The notes under the pieces were generated by a model. The model worked only from the letters and a program-made list of their open reading frames with translations. It had not been told where the DNA came from and searched no databases. A stretch of DNA of 64,000 nt from Gamsiella multidivaricata (taxonomy: Eukaryota; Mortierellomycota; Mortierellomycetes; Mortierellales; Mortierellaceae): NCBI RefSeq assembly GCF_025024155.1, contig NW_026251780.1, forward strand, positions 117,923-181,922. The letters run 5' to 3'. The position numbers and the translations under genes are program-made. Shown piece after piece: positions 44,604-54,770 of this stretch; positions within the stretch are counted from its first letter, which is position 1, and every line of letters begins with the position of its first letter.

Positions 44604-45484
44604 ATGATTCGCACTCTTGTCCGCCCTGCTGTCCGTGCCACCCAGCGCCGTTGCGCCTCTACTACCGCAGCCTCGCCCGCCACTCTCCAGAACTTGGAGA
44701 CGCGCTGGTCGACTCTGTCCTCCCTGGAGCAGAGCACCCTCGCCAAGCAGCTTGAGCAGGTCCAGGCTGGCGACTGGACCAAAATGACCTTGGAGCAGAA
44801 GAAGGCCGGTAAGGATACACGCGCTTTCTATCCATCATCTGTCCTCAGTATTCAGTGGGAGCAAATGTCATCCGAAAGTAGAAGCCGACCAGCAAACTTC
44901 TCAATTCGATACGGATTTCGGAGCCGAATTGAGACCTCACAACAAAAGTATCGGCAGTACAGTGGCGCAATCGAACGCAGGATCCAATCCAATGGATGAT
45001 TTGGAGATGTAGAGCAAGCACAGGACCTCACGCGCTACAACTACAGTTATGTCAGCCGAAGTAATTGCTGAGCTGATCGCAATCTGTTTCCTTTAATAAC
45101 TAGCTTACTGGGTTGCTTTCGGACCCCACGGTGCCCGCACTCCTCTCACCGGCCCCAACCACGGCGCCAAGGTCTTTGTCGGTACTACCGCTGTTGTCGG
45201 TGCTGCTGGCGCTCTCTTCCTCTGGATGCGTGCTGGTATGTGCATGGACCACAATCAATACAAACAGAAGTTCACCACGCGTCTTCCTCCCGTTGGACAA
45301 AGTTGAGCTGACATGGATTTTTATTCTTTGCGACATTTTAGGCAAGGAGAAGCCTTCGACCACCACCAAGGAGTGGCAGGAGGCCTCGAACGAGTATGCC
45401 CGTGAGAACAAGATCAATCCTATCACCGGTATCTCTTCCGATAACTACAAGGGTCCCGGTTTCGTTTCTCTCACCAAGAATTAA
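44604..45484 (+). CDS. cytochrome c oxidase subunit IV (yeast Cox5-type)
   Basis: Three exons (44604-44808, 45104-45235, 45342-45484), 159 aa, both introns phase 1. This is a nuclear-encoded subunit of respiratory complex IV. The N-terminus (MIRTLVRPAVRATQRRCAS) is a typical matrix-targeting presequence. The COX IV core is clear: LEQVQAGDWTKMTLEQKKAG, AYWVAFGPHGARTP, the single membrane span VFVGTTAVVGAAGALFLW, then KEWQEASNEYARENKINPIT. Length matches fungal Cox5 proteins. Codon bias is strong, suggesting high expression. The first intron (295 nt) is longer than most here. Confidence 0.93.
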
Positions 45485-45760
45485 ATGTACCCAGCAAGCA
45501 TCGCGTCCTTCTATGATTGACATTGCTTCCGAACCCCGTATCAGCGCTAGTCGACATAGCATATGCCGACATTCGCTTCCATCCCTCCCCTCTCCGTTCT
45601 CCCTACTTTGGGCTACGAATAAACATCATGATTTGAACCCTCTAATGCGCACGCACAGTCACTATTGAATCCATTGAGGCAATTGAGCTAGATGCACTTG
45701 GAAACGCACCTCCTTGACTCAACGCGATAAAGCACATTCATCCGCAACAACGCATTCAGC

Positions 45761-47340
45761 ATGCTCGGTGACCAGGATTCCGCCCCAGCTCCTGCTACCA
45801 TTCAGCCAGTGCAGCCCGTGGAGCAGCGAAAGTTCGAGCGTGAAATGCACATTCAATACTTTAAACGCAATCTACAGATGCTACCAGAGCCATATACATC
45901 CAATGACACCCACCGGTAAGGAGCGATCGCGCATCCAACTTTGTCTACTTTTAGGACCCCGCCAGCTTCCTCCGTGTTGTCTTCATTTGCTGACCCTGGT
46001 CCTGGGGACGTTTTGTGTCCTGCGGAAACACTGCGCGGATAGGATGACCCTGGCCATGTTCACGTTAGGGGGCCTTGAGTTGCTGGGCGTTTTAGAAGAA
46101 ACCGTGTCAGAGGACAACCGCAAGGACTGGATCGAATGGATTTACTCACAGCAACGTGTCCCTGCTAGCGATGGATCTTCACGTACGCATAACCCATGCC
46201 TTTCTCGAGTCAATGCTTGTTTAATGGGTGTAGGAAACGTCGCGTCTTCCTGCAATAAAGAAAGGCGCTCACTCGCTCCCATGGTCATTGACCCATGCTA
46301 TCTTTTCGACCATAGATTCGCACGATGCACTTTACGGATTCGGAGGCGGTCCTTTCTCGGGCCTCCCATTTCAGCAACACAGCGAAGGAATCGAGAACCT
46401 GGGCTGCGAATGTGGACCCAACACTACGGTCCATGATACAGCCCATACCACCATGACTTACACTGCGCTCGCCATGCTGGTGCTTCTCGGCGACGACTTG
46501 TCCAGGGTAGCCAAGGAACCAATCCTCAGGTCACTAAGGAAACTTCAACAACCCGACGGCTGCTTCATCCCGTGCATCACCGATTACGAACAGGATATGC
46601 GATTTGTCTACTGTGCGGCCGCCATCTCCTATTTTTTGAACGACTGGTCCGGCTTCAATCGTTCAACAGCACTTCATTTCATCCGATCTTGTCAAGGCTA
46701 CGACCATGGAATCTCGCAGAATTTGCATCAAGAATCTCACGGAGGATCGATATACTGTGGTATTGCGACACTGGGGCTCATGGGTGAGGAGGCCCTGCAG
46801 GATCAAAAGACAATGACTCGGGATGTGCAGGGCCGAGAGGACGAAGTAGCGTTCGAAGAGCGCAAGTCGCGTGCAGGATTTGTCGACCTAGAGGGAACAC
46901 GAAGATGGTGTCTCCAGCGGCAGACGACTGGATTCCAGGGCCGAGTGAACAAGCCCACAGACACATGCTATTCGTTTTGGATAGGCGGGGCCTTGAAGAC
47001 GATCGGGAGCTTTGAGCTTGTAGATTTCGACTGCAACCGCGGGTTTTTGATGGAGACACAACATAAATTTTTTGGTGGATTCGGAAAGTGGGTCGGCACC
47101 TATCCTGGTGAGTCGTGTCATGTTTATTGTGCCATTAACCTCCAAGTTGCATTTCTCGGTGCTAATTTGCGATTTTGAAACCACAACTGCTTAGATGCGA
47201 TGCATTCATACATGGGTATCGCCTCGCTCGCGCTTATGGGCGAACCAGGTATTCGACCACTAGATCCGCTTTTGAACATCTCTGAGCGCATGAAGGAGCG
47301 CTTGCATACACAGACAGTATTTTGGAAAGATGCAGCTTGA
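45761..47340 (+). CDS. CDC43: protein geranylgeranyltransferase type I beta subunit (CDC43)
   Basis: Four exons (45761-45915, 46043-46182, 46316-47107, 47195-47340), 410 aa. This subunit binds Zn and the geranylgeranyl donor and prenylates CaaX proteins such as Rho GTPases. Prenyltransferase beta repeats are visible: MTLAMFTLGGLELLG, YGFGGGPFSG, HTTMTYTALAMLVLLGD, LQQPDGCFIP, DMRFVYCAAAISYFL, SHGGSIYCGIATLGLMG, DTCYSFWIGGALKTIG and GGFGKW. Zn-ligand-type residues appear in DMRFVYCA and PTDTCYSFW and the final DAMHSYMGIASLALMGE. Joins were chosen by homology, for instance R|MTLAMF after the 155-nt first exon. It is convergent with the SDT1-like gene, with only 127 bp between stop codons. Confidence 0.92.
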
Positions 47341-47467
47341 GAGTCAAGACGCCATCTCCTTTAAACTATAGGCGTGATATTGAATGTGAGAGTGATCCGG
47401 AGACGCTGCATTCTGTACACGTATTTACCCTTCAGAACATCTTTATAGGCAATAAATATCTTTATTT

Positions 47468-49115
47468 TCATGTCCTCTTTTGCGTCCGCAATTCGCTCTC
47501 GCCGTGGTCCCAAAACTGTGGCAGGACTTTCGGGAGATCGACCACGGAATGGATCTGAAAATGGCCCACAGGAGGCAACTCGGATAGGCACTCGTCCACA
47601 TGAACTGCTGTCCAGCCCATCTTGATGGCCATCGCGATGTTTGGGGCGGAGTCATCCACGAAGTAGCAAAACGCAGGATTCTGCACGCGTGCTTCTTTCA
47701 TAGCCTTTTCGAATGCCTTACGGTCTGGTTTGCAGACGAAATGAGGCTCCAGATAATTACAAAATGTCATCCCATCGAACAGCCCTTGAAGGCCGAGGAT
47801 TTTGATCACTCGATTGGCGTGCTGGCAAAGGAATAGTCATTATGCATGGTCAGGCAGGTTTTTTTTTTTTTTTTTTTTTTTAATAGAATTAGGCGTCAAC
47901 GCGTCAGCAACTGAGACTTTCTGCATCGTTGGGTATACGTACATATTTGCCCGCGTTTGTGAAGAGCCATTTCTTGCCAACCTTCATCGATCGGATCATG
48001 TCTCGAAGCGGCGGCTTCGGCTTCAGGATATTCTCGAGCGGAAGCCCTCCATCCACTTTGTCATCATAGTCGCTAATATCGATCTAGCCGTTGCGATAAC
48101 ATACAGAAACAAAATATCGCCGTTAGTGGTCAATCCTAGTGCACCGAAATAAACGACATAAGACACGCAGTTCAAATCCATATAAAAAACCTTACATCTG
48201 ATCATGTAAAAGAAATGCGCAGAAAGAACAAGAATCATCAGTAGCTTGTTCTCAGTAGGGATTGTATCTTTAATAGAAGCACGCGAGGTGATCTTACCTG
48301 GGTGCTTCTCGATCAGACCTCGGATAGCCAATCCATAGTCCACATAATAGCGATGCGCCAGGGTCTCAACTATAGTTCGCGATTTCGTCAGCATAGGATC
48401 AGCAAGGGCCTCCATTGAATTCGCGGTATACGAAGCGCGGGGAAAGGTAGAAGGCAAGCGTACCTTCGTGATGTGGGATACCAGAATCCCTAAAGTATTG
48501 CTCAATCCTTACAGATTGCGAGCAAATGTACACACACGACAGTTATTAAACAGAGCTCATAGAAGATAATCATAGAGTCATCTCTTCAGCGTATCGCGTA
48601 TCAATGTAATACCTCTGCTTCATCAGATATGGGATACCAGAGGACTTTGGATAGAGGCAATTGTCAATATCGAAGAAGAAGACGCGCTCATCTTGGACAC
48701 CATGTGTGGCAGAGCCATGGTCCGTGCCACAACTGCTTTTGATTCCCCGATGAAATTGAAGTATGTGTGGACGACGATCAGTATCTCGATTCTGCGCTGC
48801 TAGACAGCTCAGGGAGGTCGTAGATAGGGCACCACGACAGATATCCCATCGATGTCTGATATTTGTGGTGATGGACCTCTGTCGACAATTGCTCATCGTC
48901 AGAAATTGGGACGGACTAGAGACCGGTGACGCTATCACGGAGTGATTCGATAATGCGCCTTGCTGATGATAAAAGCGGTGGGGATACAAGCATTTGGACA
49001 CATGGTGACTCGAAGGAATGCTTGCTACAGAATTGAGAGGCAATATCCTGGAGAATGTCCATGGCGGAGAGGACACGGTGGCCTTGAAAACAGAGTGGGA
49101 AATCGCTGTGGACAT
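47468..49115 (-). CDS. HAD-type pyrimidine 5'-nucleotidase, SDT1/PHM8-like, with a probable 2-nt microexon
   Basis: Exons 49115-48613, 48507-48464, 48369-48298, 48083-47943 and 47821-47468. The HAD nucleophile motif is FFFDIDNCLYP (Asp about 149 and 151). Then come HRYYVDYGLAIRGLIEKHP, KVDGGLPLENILKPKPPLRD, KWLFTNAGK, LGLQGLFDGMTFCNY, VCKPDRKAFEKAM and YFVDDSAPNIAMA, the SDT1 order. SDT1 dephosphorylates pyrimidine nucleotides. Exon 3 ends in phase 1 (CCA G|GTAAGA) but the next homologous exon begins in phase 0 (CTAG|ATC GAT). A 2-nt exon 'AT', flanked by TTTACATGATCAG and GTAAGG near 48206, would restore the frame and supply the single Asp that the alignment needs. With it the protein is 371 aa. 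The first ~140 residues are an extension, possibly for targeting; Met 74 is an alternative start. Confidence 0.85.
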
Positions 49116-49809
49116 GGTTGAGTAAATGACACAGACCAAGGCGGCAGAAGAGGACGGAGAAGTGGAAAAAGGTATGCTTGTAGAGAGGCGTGGGGCTCAA
49201 GGAGAGTGCCTGCTTGTCTGGTTATCCAGAGACGCAGCTGAAGGTGAGCAAGAGCAAGGCTGATTGGGATGACGGGATGACGAGATGTCAGATGGAGAGA
49301 TTGATCAGGACGACAAGGAATCCCTCTGGACGTTGTCTCCCAGCGACCCCTGATTGGCCGGAACTCAATTGGTACTACAAACCCACAAACCTTATTTCGT
49401 GTCGCGTCTGTTCCTGTCCTTGAGCAGAGGGTCTGAGATCTGCGCTTCAGCCGTTTGCTCACTCATTCACAAAGACCGACTCTCAGCGCGACCAACGTAA
49501 CTTCCCGCTTTCATTACCACGGCAAGGAGCTAGCGATATAGAACCCTCGAAGGTGGGATGTCACGTCGCTCAGTTCCTTAACGCCTCCCAGCTCGCAGCA
49601 GCAGCAGCCCTGATCTGAATGAGCTGGCATAACATCTACAATCCTCACAAGGGAACGGTTAACCGCGATGAACAATTTTTATCACTAGTTTGTATGCTAG
49701 GAAGTTCCTCACTTAACCGGGCTTTATTGTATTTCCACACGCGGAAAGAAGAACGTGAGCATTAATGCTAACCATAATCGCAATCGGGCCATTCCAGCCT
49801 CTCCAACTA
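49116..49809. other. intergenic, no gene seen
   Basis: Promoter side of the SDT1-like gene and 3' flank of the next minus-strand gene, at the start of the second accessory patch. Open frames over 49025-49462 on the minus strand are Arg/Pro/Leu-rich leader-like sequence without a domain. Confidence 0.4.
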
Positions 49810-50690
49810 TTACTGCGGCCCATGCAGTCCCTGCTGATCCTGCTGATCCTGCTGATCCTGCTGCTTCTGCCATGAAGGTCCTGTCAATTCCGCCACTGCG
49901 ACTTCGCCCATCGCTTCCACCTTTGCCGCTTCAATCATGATTCTCTTCCACATCGCCTCCGCTGCCTTCGCTGCCGCTTTCGCTTTCTTTCTGGCTTCTT
50001 TCATATTCGTTCCTCTTGACGCGCTATTGACCTCCTTCCTTTTTTCTCGTATGTTTTCCACGCTAGACTCTGACTTGTCCATTGGCCCTCCCTCCTCCAC
50101 TGATCTCTCTGTCTCTGTCGCTTTCTCTCCTGTGGCACATGCTGCTTCGCCGGCAAGCTCTCCTGCTTTGGAGTTACATCCACTACCTTCTTGTGCCATT
50201 GCTGTTGCCTCTTGTGCCGCTGCCGCGTATTCGTTTGCTGCTTCCATCGCTGAAATATATTTCTCTGCTGCGGTCTGCACTATCACCCTCAAATCCGCCA
50301 TTGCATCCTCTGCCGCTGTTAGTGCTGTGTCTGTTGGAAGGGGAAACCGCTGCTGGCTCTGAAGATGCAGGTACTGTTGGCGAAGGCGCCCCAAGAATGC
50401 TTCCACGGGGTCAGTTATTTTTCTAGAGTTGGTTGCGAATGCTTTCACGACTTCTGCTTGATCTTTGGCGTTTACTGCTATTTCATGTGGTGGCGTTTCT
50501 CGTGGGCGTGGTTGTGGCGTTTGTGATTCGTATTGCAGTTCAAGGTACGGCTGCCTTTTACGCTGACGTTTCCGGGCCCTGCTTTGGGTAAGATATAACC
50601 GTATAGTCAGTGAGTGCGTAGGATACGCTGCAAGAGGGGGTATGTAACCAAATCGATGCTGAATGGTTTTTACCGTGCACTGGGGTTCAT
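49810..50690 (-). CDS. unknown Ala/Glu/Lys-rich coiled-coil protein (261 aa)
   Basis: Exon 1 (50690-50674, MNPSAR) joins exon 2 (50578-49810) by GTAAAA...GCAG in phase 2. A basic patch right after the join (ARKRQRKRQP) looks like a nuclear localisation or nucleic-acid contact. The middle (DPVEAFLGRLRQQYLHLQSQ; AAEDAMADLRVIVQTAAEKY) is helical, and much of the rest is Ala/Glu/Lys-rich (MKEARKKAKAAAKAAEAMW). The end is a QQDQQDQQDQQG repeat. No family was recognised. It sits next to relic element sequence, so it may belong to a mobile element, but nothing in it is diagnostic. Confidence 0.45.
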
Positions 50691-51069
50691 GACTTCATTG
50701 TACTTGTGTCTGTGCATTCGTCCGTAGTTGCCCATGGTTGTGTTTGTCGGTGCTCCGTATGTGCGTGAGGGTCAAGCCAGAGGGCAGAGAAGGGAAGCGA
50801 GAGGGGTGACGGGAGTACGAAGTGAAGAAAGGACGTGGCGGAAGTGGAAAGTAAAGAAGGAAGGTACGGAAGCAAAGCCAAGAGGCGTCATGCACAGCAT
50901 AGATGTCACTGACTGGTGTTTCATCACTGTGTCTCACATCGCTCGCTGGACCCTGGACTGGATACTCCCTGCCCTACAAGCTTAGGCGGGTCGATCTGCC
51001 CATGCCTTATCCAGACCATATCCTACACTGCCACTTCTTCTACCATTCCTCAACCCTTCTCGGATGGAG

Positions 51070-51450
51070 CTATAAACCCGGCCAGCTACCATGTAAGATC
51101 CTCCCTTGGCAAATTCTACGTCCTTGAGCCAATAGAGACCATGTCCGCGGAGTGGTGTCATCGTCCTTGAAAACACACGGATCATATAGGCGCTCCCTAG
51201 CTAAATCTATCAGCATCATACACGCTGTATTAGTGTACAGAAGACGCACCCTAGATATCATTTTTCGAAGAGCTGAAAGAGAACAATACTGCTCGTGCTG
51301 CACAGGCCAGACAATGACCACGTTTTGGTACGAAGCATAGACAGGCCATGGCGCTGCGGGAAGCCTTTCGGTAACATGAGGATGGGTGTCATTGCTCCTT
51401 GCAACCGCGCCTTCGTGCGCCCGAGATACCGCCTCCTTCACAAGACAGAG
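51070..51450 (-). pseudogene. decayed third copy of the cassette transposase-derived gene
   Basis: On the minus strand, the words ALRKMISR, CTAATACAG (the old intron 3 acceptor) and CMMLIDLARERLYDPCVF line up with LWKEMISR, CTAACACAG and HMLLRNSVRESFDGWYVYE of the genes at 6940 and 11610. The DNA flanking this junction is also alignable: GATATCATTT and GTATTAGTGTACAGAAGACGC against GATATCATTT and GTGTTAGAGTGAAGAACGC. Only this region around intron 3 is recognisable. It shows that the family was present at another site in the same chromosome segment and has since decayed. Confidence 0.5.
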
Positions 51451-51496
51451 AAGCGACGGTCAGCTTTCTACATCCTTACGTCCTAACATCCAGCAT

Positions 51497-51560
51497 CCTC
51501 ACATCTAACCTCCTCACATCTAACCTCCTCACATCCAACGCCCTCACATCCTTACATCCG
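51497..51560. repeat. 15-bp minisatellite
   Basis: About four degenerate copies of CCTCACATCTAACCT in tandem. The minus-strand translation is a five-residue repeat (RLDVR), probably incidental. Confidence 0.8.
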
Positions 51561-51991
51561 TAGAATGACGCCATGCATATTCGTGGAGGCACACGAACAT
51601 ATTGTACGAGGATGCGACTCGGTGAGGCGTCGTTTTTCATTCTTTTGTTTTGTAAACAAACTTTGGGAGACGCGTCGAATTGCGCGCTATCTGATCCGCT
51701 CGTGCTGGTGGTACTTCTCCTTTCCTCTTCCCTCCACTTTTCATCCTCCACCGTCCGCTTTCCTCCTCCAAGACCGCCAAAGGTATACAAAGAATCCCCT
51801 CATCTATCCATCCATCGATCTGTCGATGATACAAATGGCACCACAGTGTCCCTCGGGTATGCTACTGTGCGAATGGATGTGCCCATTCTCCTTTTGTGAA
51901 TTGCGTTGTGTACCCATGGCTGAATCGCGCTCTTGTTCAGCGGCAGTGTCTGTGCTGTGCCCTGTGCCTGAGACCACTCTTTGATTTCTAA

Positions 51992-52415
51992 TAGAGTCCG
52001 CGTCAAAAAGTGCCAACACCATATGATAAATTTTAATTCAGTCGATTGCGGCTCTCACGTGAGAAATGGTTCCTCGTACGTACAAGAGAGGCCGGTTGAC
52101 ATGGCTGCATGCACAATGTAAAGAGTAACGAAGATACGAGGAAAAAAAGTACTGTATTAAAGTCTTTGCGACTCCATTTTTATCTATATCTGAGGACTGC
52201 TAGTGCTGATACACACAAAGAAGAGGCCATGCTACCAAGTGCAGGGGATGGTCATCATCATCTTATTTCTTCAAGACGCGTCCAGCAAAAGCAGAGGCAG
52301 AGAAAGCGCCACAAAAATGATTCGATTCTTTCGCACAATGGCCATACAATCGACTGAATTAAAATTTATTATTGTAAAAATATAGGTGTCGACACTTTTT
52401 GACGCGAACCCCCTA
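51992..52415. mobile_element. MITE-like DNA element, ~420 bp with ~55-60 bp terminal inverted repeats and TA ends
   Basis: Left end TA-GAGTCCGCGTCAAAAAGTG; right end (reversed) TA-GGGGGTTCGCGTCAAAAAGTG. The inverted repeats continue inward to ATAAATTTTAATTCAGTCG and its complement, with small mismatches and a ~10 bp indel. The interior (~300 bp) has no ORF with a transposase motif. TA at both ends fits a Tc1/mariner-type target duplication, so a non-autonomous mariner-like element is the simplest reading. Confidence 0.8.
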
Positions 52416-52429
52416 TATCGGTCGTGCCC

Positions 52430-52826
52430 ATCTTCAGAACCACCACTTCACTCATCTCGCCTGGTCCTTGAGCCCCTCTTCCTAACCCTGCATTCCCGAC
52501 GGTGGTTAAGCCCCCATCCATCCCTTCATCCTCTTCTAGGGGGTGCCTACCTGTTCTTCTTGCAAAGGTCACTCAGCCCCTTTGTGCAAGACAGGGACGT
52601 GACCCAAAGGGTTCCTCAGGGGCACGTTCACCGATGTGTCCAAAACCGTCTGCAAAAGACCCGAACCGAGTGAACAAGACAAGTGGACAAAGACGAGTGT
52701 GTGAAGACAATAGTTTATTGACTGGACTGTTGTGAGTATATGATTGAGTGTCAACTACATCGTCTGGCCTGCCTTATATATCTTCGGAATAAAGGTCCTG
52801 ACTACCAATCAGAGCTAAACTCTGAC
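52430..52826 (-). other. possible LTR fragment next to the Gag-like ORF
   Basis: Read on the minus strand this begins TGTCAGAGTTTAGCTCTGA, contains a TATA-like GATATATAAGG and a polyadenylation-like CAATAAAC, and directly follows the Gag-like stop codon. These are LTR-like traits. I found no matching second copy upstream of the gag start, and the far end is interrupted or adjoined by the MITE, so the assignment is weak. Confidence 0.3.
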
Positions 52827-53672
52827 ACCCCTCATAGCTTGCAACTCCTTTTCCTTCGCCGCGAGGGCCCTCTGTTGCTCGAGCATTCTAGCAATTACGG
52901 TGAAAACCATATCTGATTGCATCGGGGATGTTGATGCCGCCACAGAGGCTACCACGGTTCGAACTGTCGAAGCCGAGACAACTGAAACTGGCGCGACCGC
53001 CCCTATATCCTTCGCCTTCACCCGTTCAATCACTTCCATGCTCAAATCTCCCAGACTAGGGAACCCCTTCTTGTACTTGGCCTTGAGCTCAGTCCTCAGA
53101 GGTTCAGGGGTGCAGTCGAGGATGTTTCGGCAGATGAAAGTATCCCTCTCAACACCAAGCTTTCAGAGGCAGTACTCCAACACTGCGACGTCGCCATCAA
53201 TCCTGTCAGGATTGAAGCCCTCTCGCCTCAGTTTATCAAACTGCTGCTCGGCTCTTTCGATTACATTAGGAACCTTCTTGTTGCCTAGGTACTCGTCGAT
53301 AAGGGATCTCATATCTGACCAGTTCTTGGCATTGAAAGCAGCGGTCCAAAAGTATGTCACGACTGCTTCGTCCACGTACTCGGCGACCTTGGAGGGCCAC
53401 ATCCTTCGGCTCCACTGCCTCTGGTCGGCATATTCCTCAAAATCATCCAGGAACGTCTCCAGATCCGTGGCAGCAGCATCCAACTTGGGAGCCTTCTTCC
53501 TCTGCACGCGGCAAACCCCCCTGTGTTGGGCGCCATTGTGGGAGTTTTGGGCTTCATCGGTTAGATTGGGGGAGTTGCTGGGCGAAGGAAGGTGGTTATC
53601 CGTCTGGATCGCCCGATCCTGCTTATTCCCCATACTGATTGGTCGAAAGGAGCGGTTGAAAGTTTCGTACAT
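52815..53672 (-). pseudogene. LTR-retrotransposon Gag-like ORF with one in-frame TGA, no pol
   Basis: One frame runs 53672-52815 (286 codons) and is interrupted only by a TGA at about 53163-53165 (VLEYCL*KLGVERDTFICRN). The content is retrotransposon Gag-like: LETFLDDFEEYADQRQW, PSKVAEYVDEAVVTYFWTAA, WSDMRSLIDEYLGNKKVPN and FPSLGDLSMEVIERVKAKD. This is the capsid-type helical region of Ty3-like elements. No zinc knuckle, protease, reverse transcriptase or integrase is present downstream. The residues after the TGA keep good Gag character, so either the stop is recent or it is read through. Most likely a fragment of a dead element. Confidence 0.6.
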
Positions 53673-53776
53673 AGTTGATGGAAAAGAGACAAGGTTCGAA
53701 TTCTACAGACAAACCTCTTTCTTAACCATACCCTATTAAGGGCCCCCTGCGCTCGATACCTCATATAAACCGTTAT

Positions 53777-53850
53777 AAAAACCCTAAGAGCTATCAAAAA
53801 ACCCTAACAGCCCCCATTTAGGGTTTTTGCAATAGCTGTTAGGGCTTTGT
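53777..53850. repeat. telomere-like CCCTAA/TTAGGG words in an inverted repeat
   Basis: AAAACCCTAA at about 53777-53786 and AAAAAACCCTAACAGC near 53796-53811 face TTTAGGGTTTTTGC at 53817-53830 and GCTGTTAGGGCTTTG at 53835-53849. The second and fourth form an imperfect hairpin with ~16-bp arms. The segment lies between the Gag-like ORF and unique sequence. Confidence 0.6.
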
Positions 53851-54349
53851 AGGGGTTTATATATTCATTCATTCTTGCGGTGGGGGAGTGGAGATAAAGA
53901 GAATGCAGCAGAGGCCGGAGCCGAAGGAAGCCAGTAGAGGATCATTTAAATTAGTCCCATCCCCGAGGTTGCCTCTTCTTTTTCTCAAATGCTCAATTGG
54001 GGGTCGTGAACCAGGGGCGCTTGCGTAGCTGATGTTTGTCGCCGTACGGCATAGTCCCCTCCCACGGCCATATTTAAGATATCAAACCATTGCAAAAAAC
54101 TTCACGCAGCCAGGTATGACATGCAGCGAAAAAAAAAAAAAAAAAAAAAAAGAAGCCGACGAGGTCAGTCCGCTGTTCCTGCTTATCATGGCTGCCAAAA
54201 ACTCAAAAACTGCACAGAGCCCCGTACATGGCTGAGGACACCTTTTATTGAATTGCTCTCGCCACTCTTTCCCTTACTTCGTCTCTCATCCCCTACCCTC
54301 TCTTCTTTGTCTTCTCTCTTTTTCTCTTCTCTTCAACACACTCTCCGCT

Positions 54350-54535
54350 ATGACAACCGCTAATAATAACGCCACTGATTTAACAAACAAAATAATCGTG
54401 GTTTTTTACAAATGTTCGAAAATATTTGCACAGAAATACACGCTCCTGGAGATGGAGGTAGTGAGGGTCAGGGTGGAGCGTCGGCTTCGGGACGTGAGCT
54501 ACGGGCTTTCTCTCGTAAATAATAACCCACATTAA
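54350..54535 (+). CDS. small hypothetical ORF (61 aa) after a strong CT-rich leader
   Basis: The upstream 110 bp is the usual CT-rich leader (CTCTCTTTTTCTCTTCTCTT) and the ATG starts MTTANNNATDLTNKIIVVFY. The peptide has no recognised domain. The leader suggests a transcribed gene, but the ORF is short and may be the remnant or first exon of a longer gene. The following 230 bp contain a T-homopolymer (54663-54680) and no clear continuation. Confidence 0.3.
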   Translation: MTTANNNATDLTNKIIVVFYKCSKIFAQKYTLLEMEVVRVRVERRLRDVSYGLSLVNNNPH

Positions 54536-54770
54536 ACCCAAATAATCCGACAAAGTCGTTCTTGTAGCGCACGGCAGCAAAGAAGTTGTTGCTACATTAA
54601 AAAAAACTGCTGTGCTTGACGCGTTTTTGTTCTGAAAAAGGGAGTGTCGCGTTACACGCGTTCTTTTTTTTTTTTTTTTTTAAATTGTATTTACAGTGTT
54701 TAAGGTACTACATATATTCAAGCAAGCAAGGCTATTCTCTCGTCCAGTTCTCCGCCCTCGTTTTCAGGCG

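Noticed and set aside
53685..53710. tRNA B-box-like GGTTCGAATTC
   Set aside because: No A box or cloverleaf pairing could be built around it; it lies in the leader of the Gag-like ORF.
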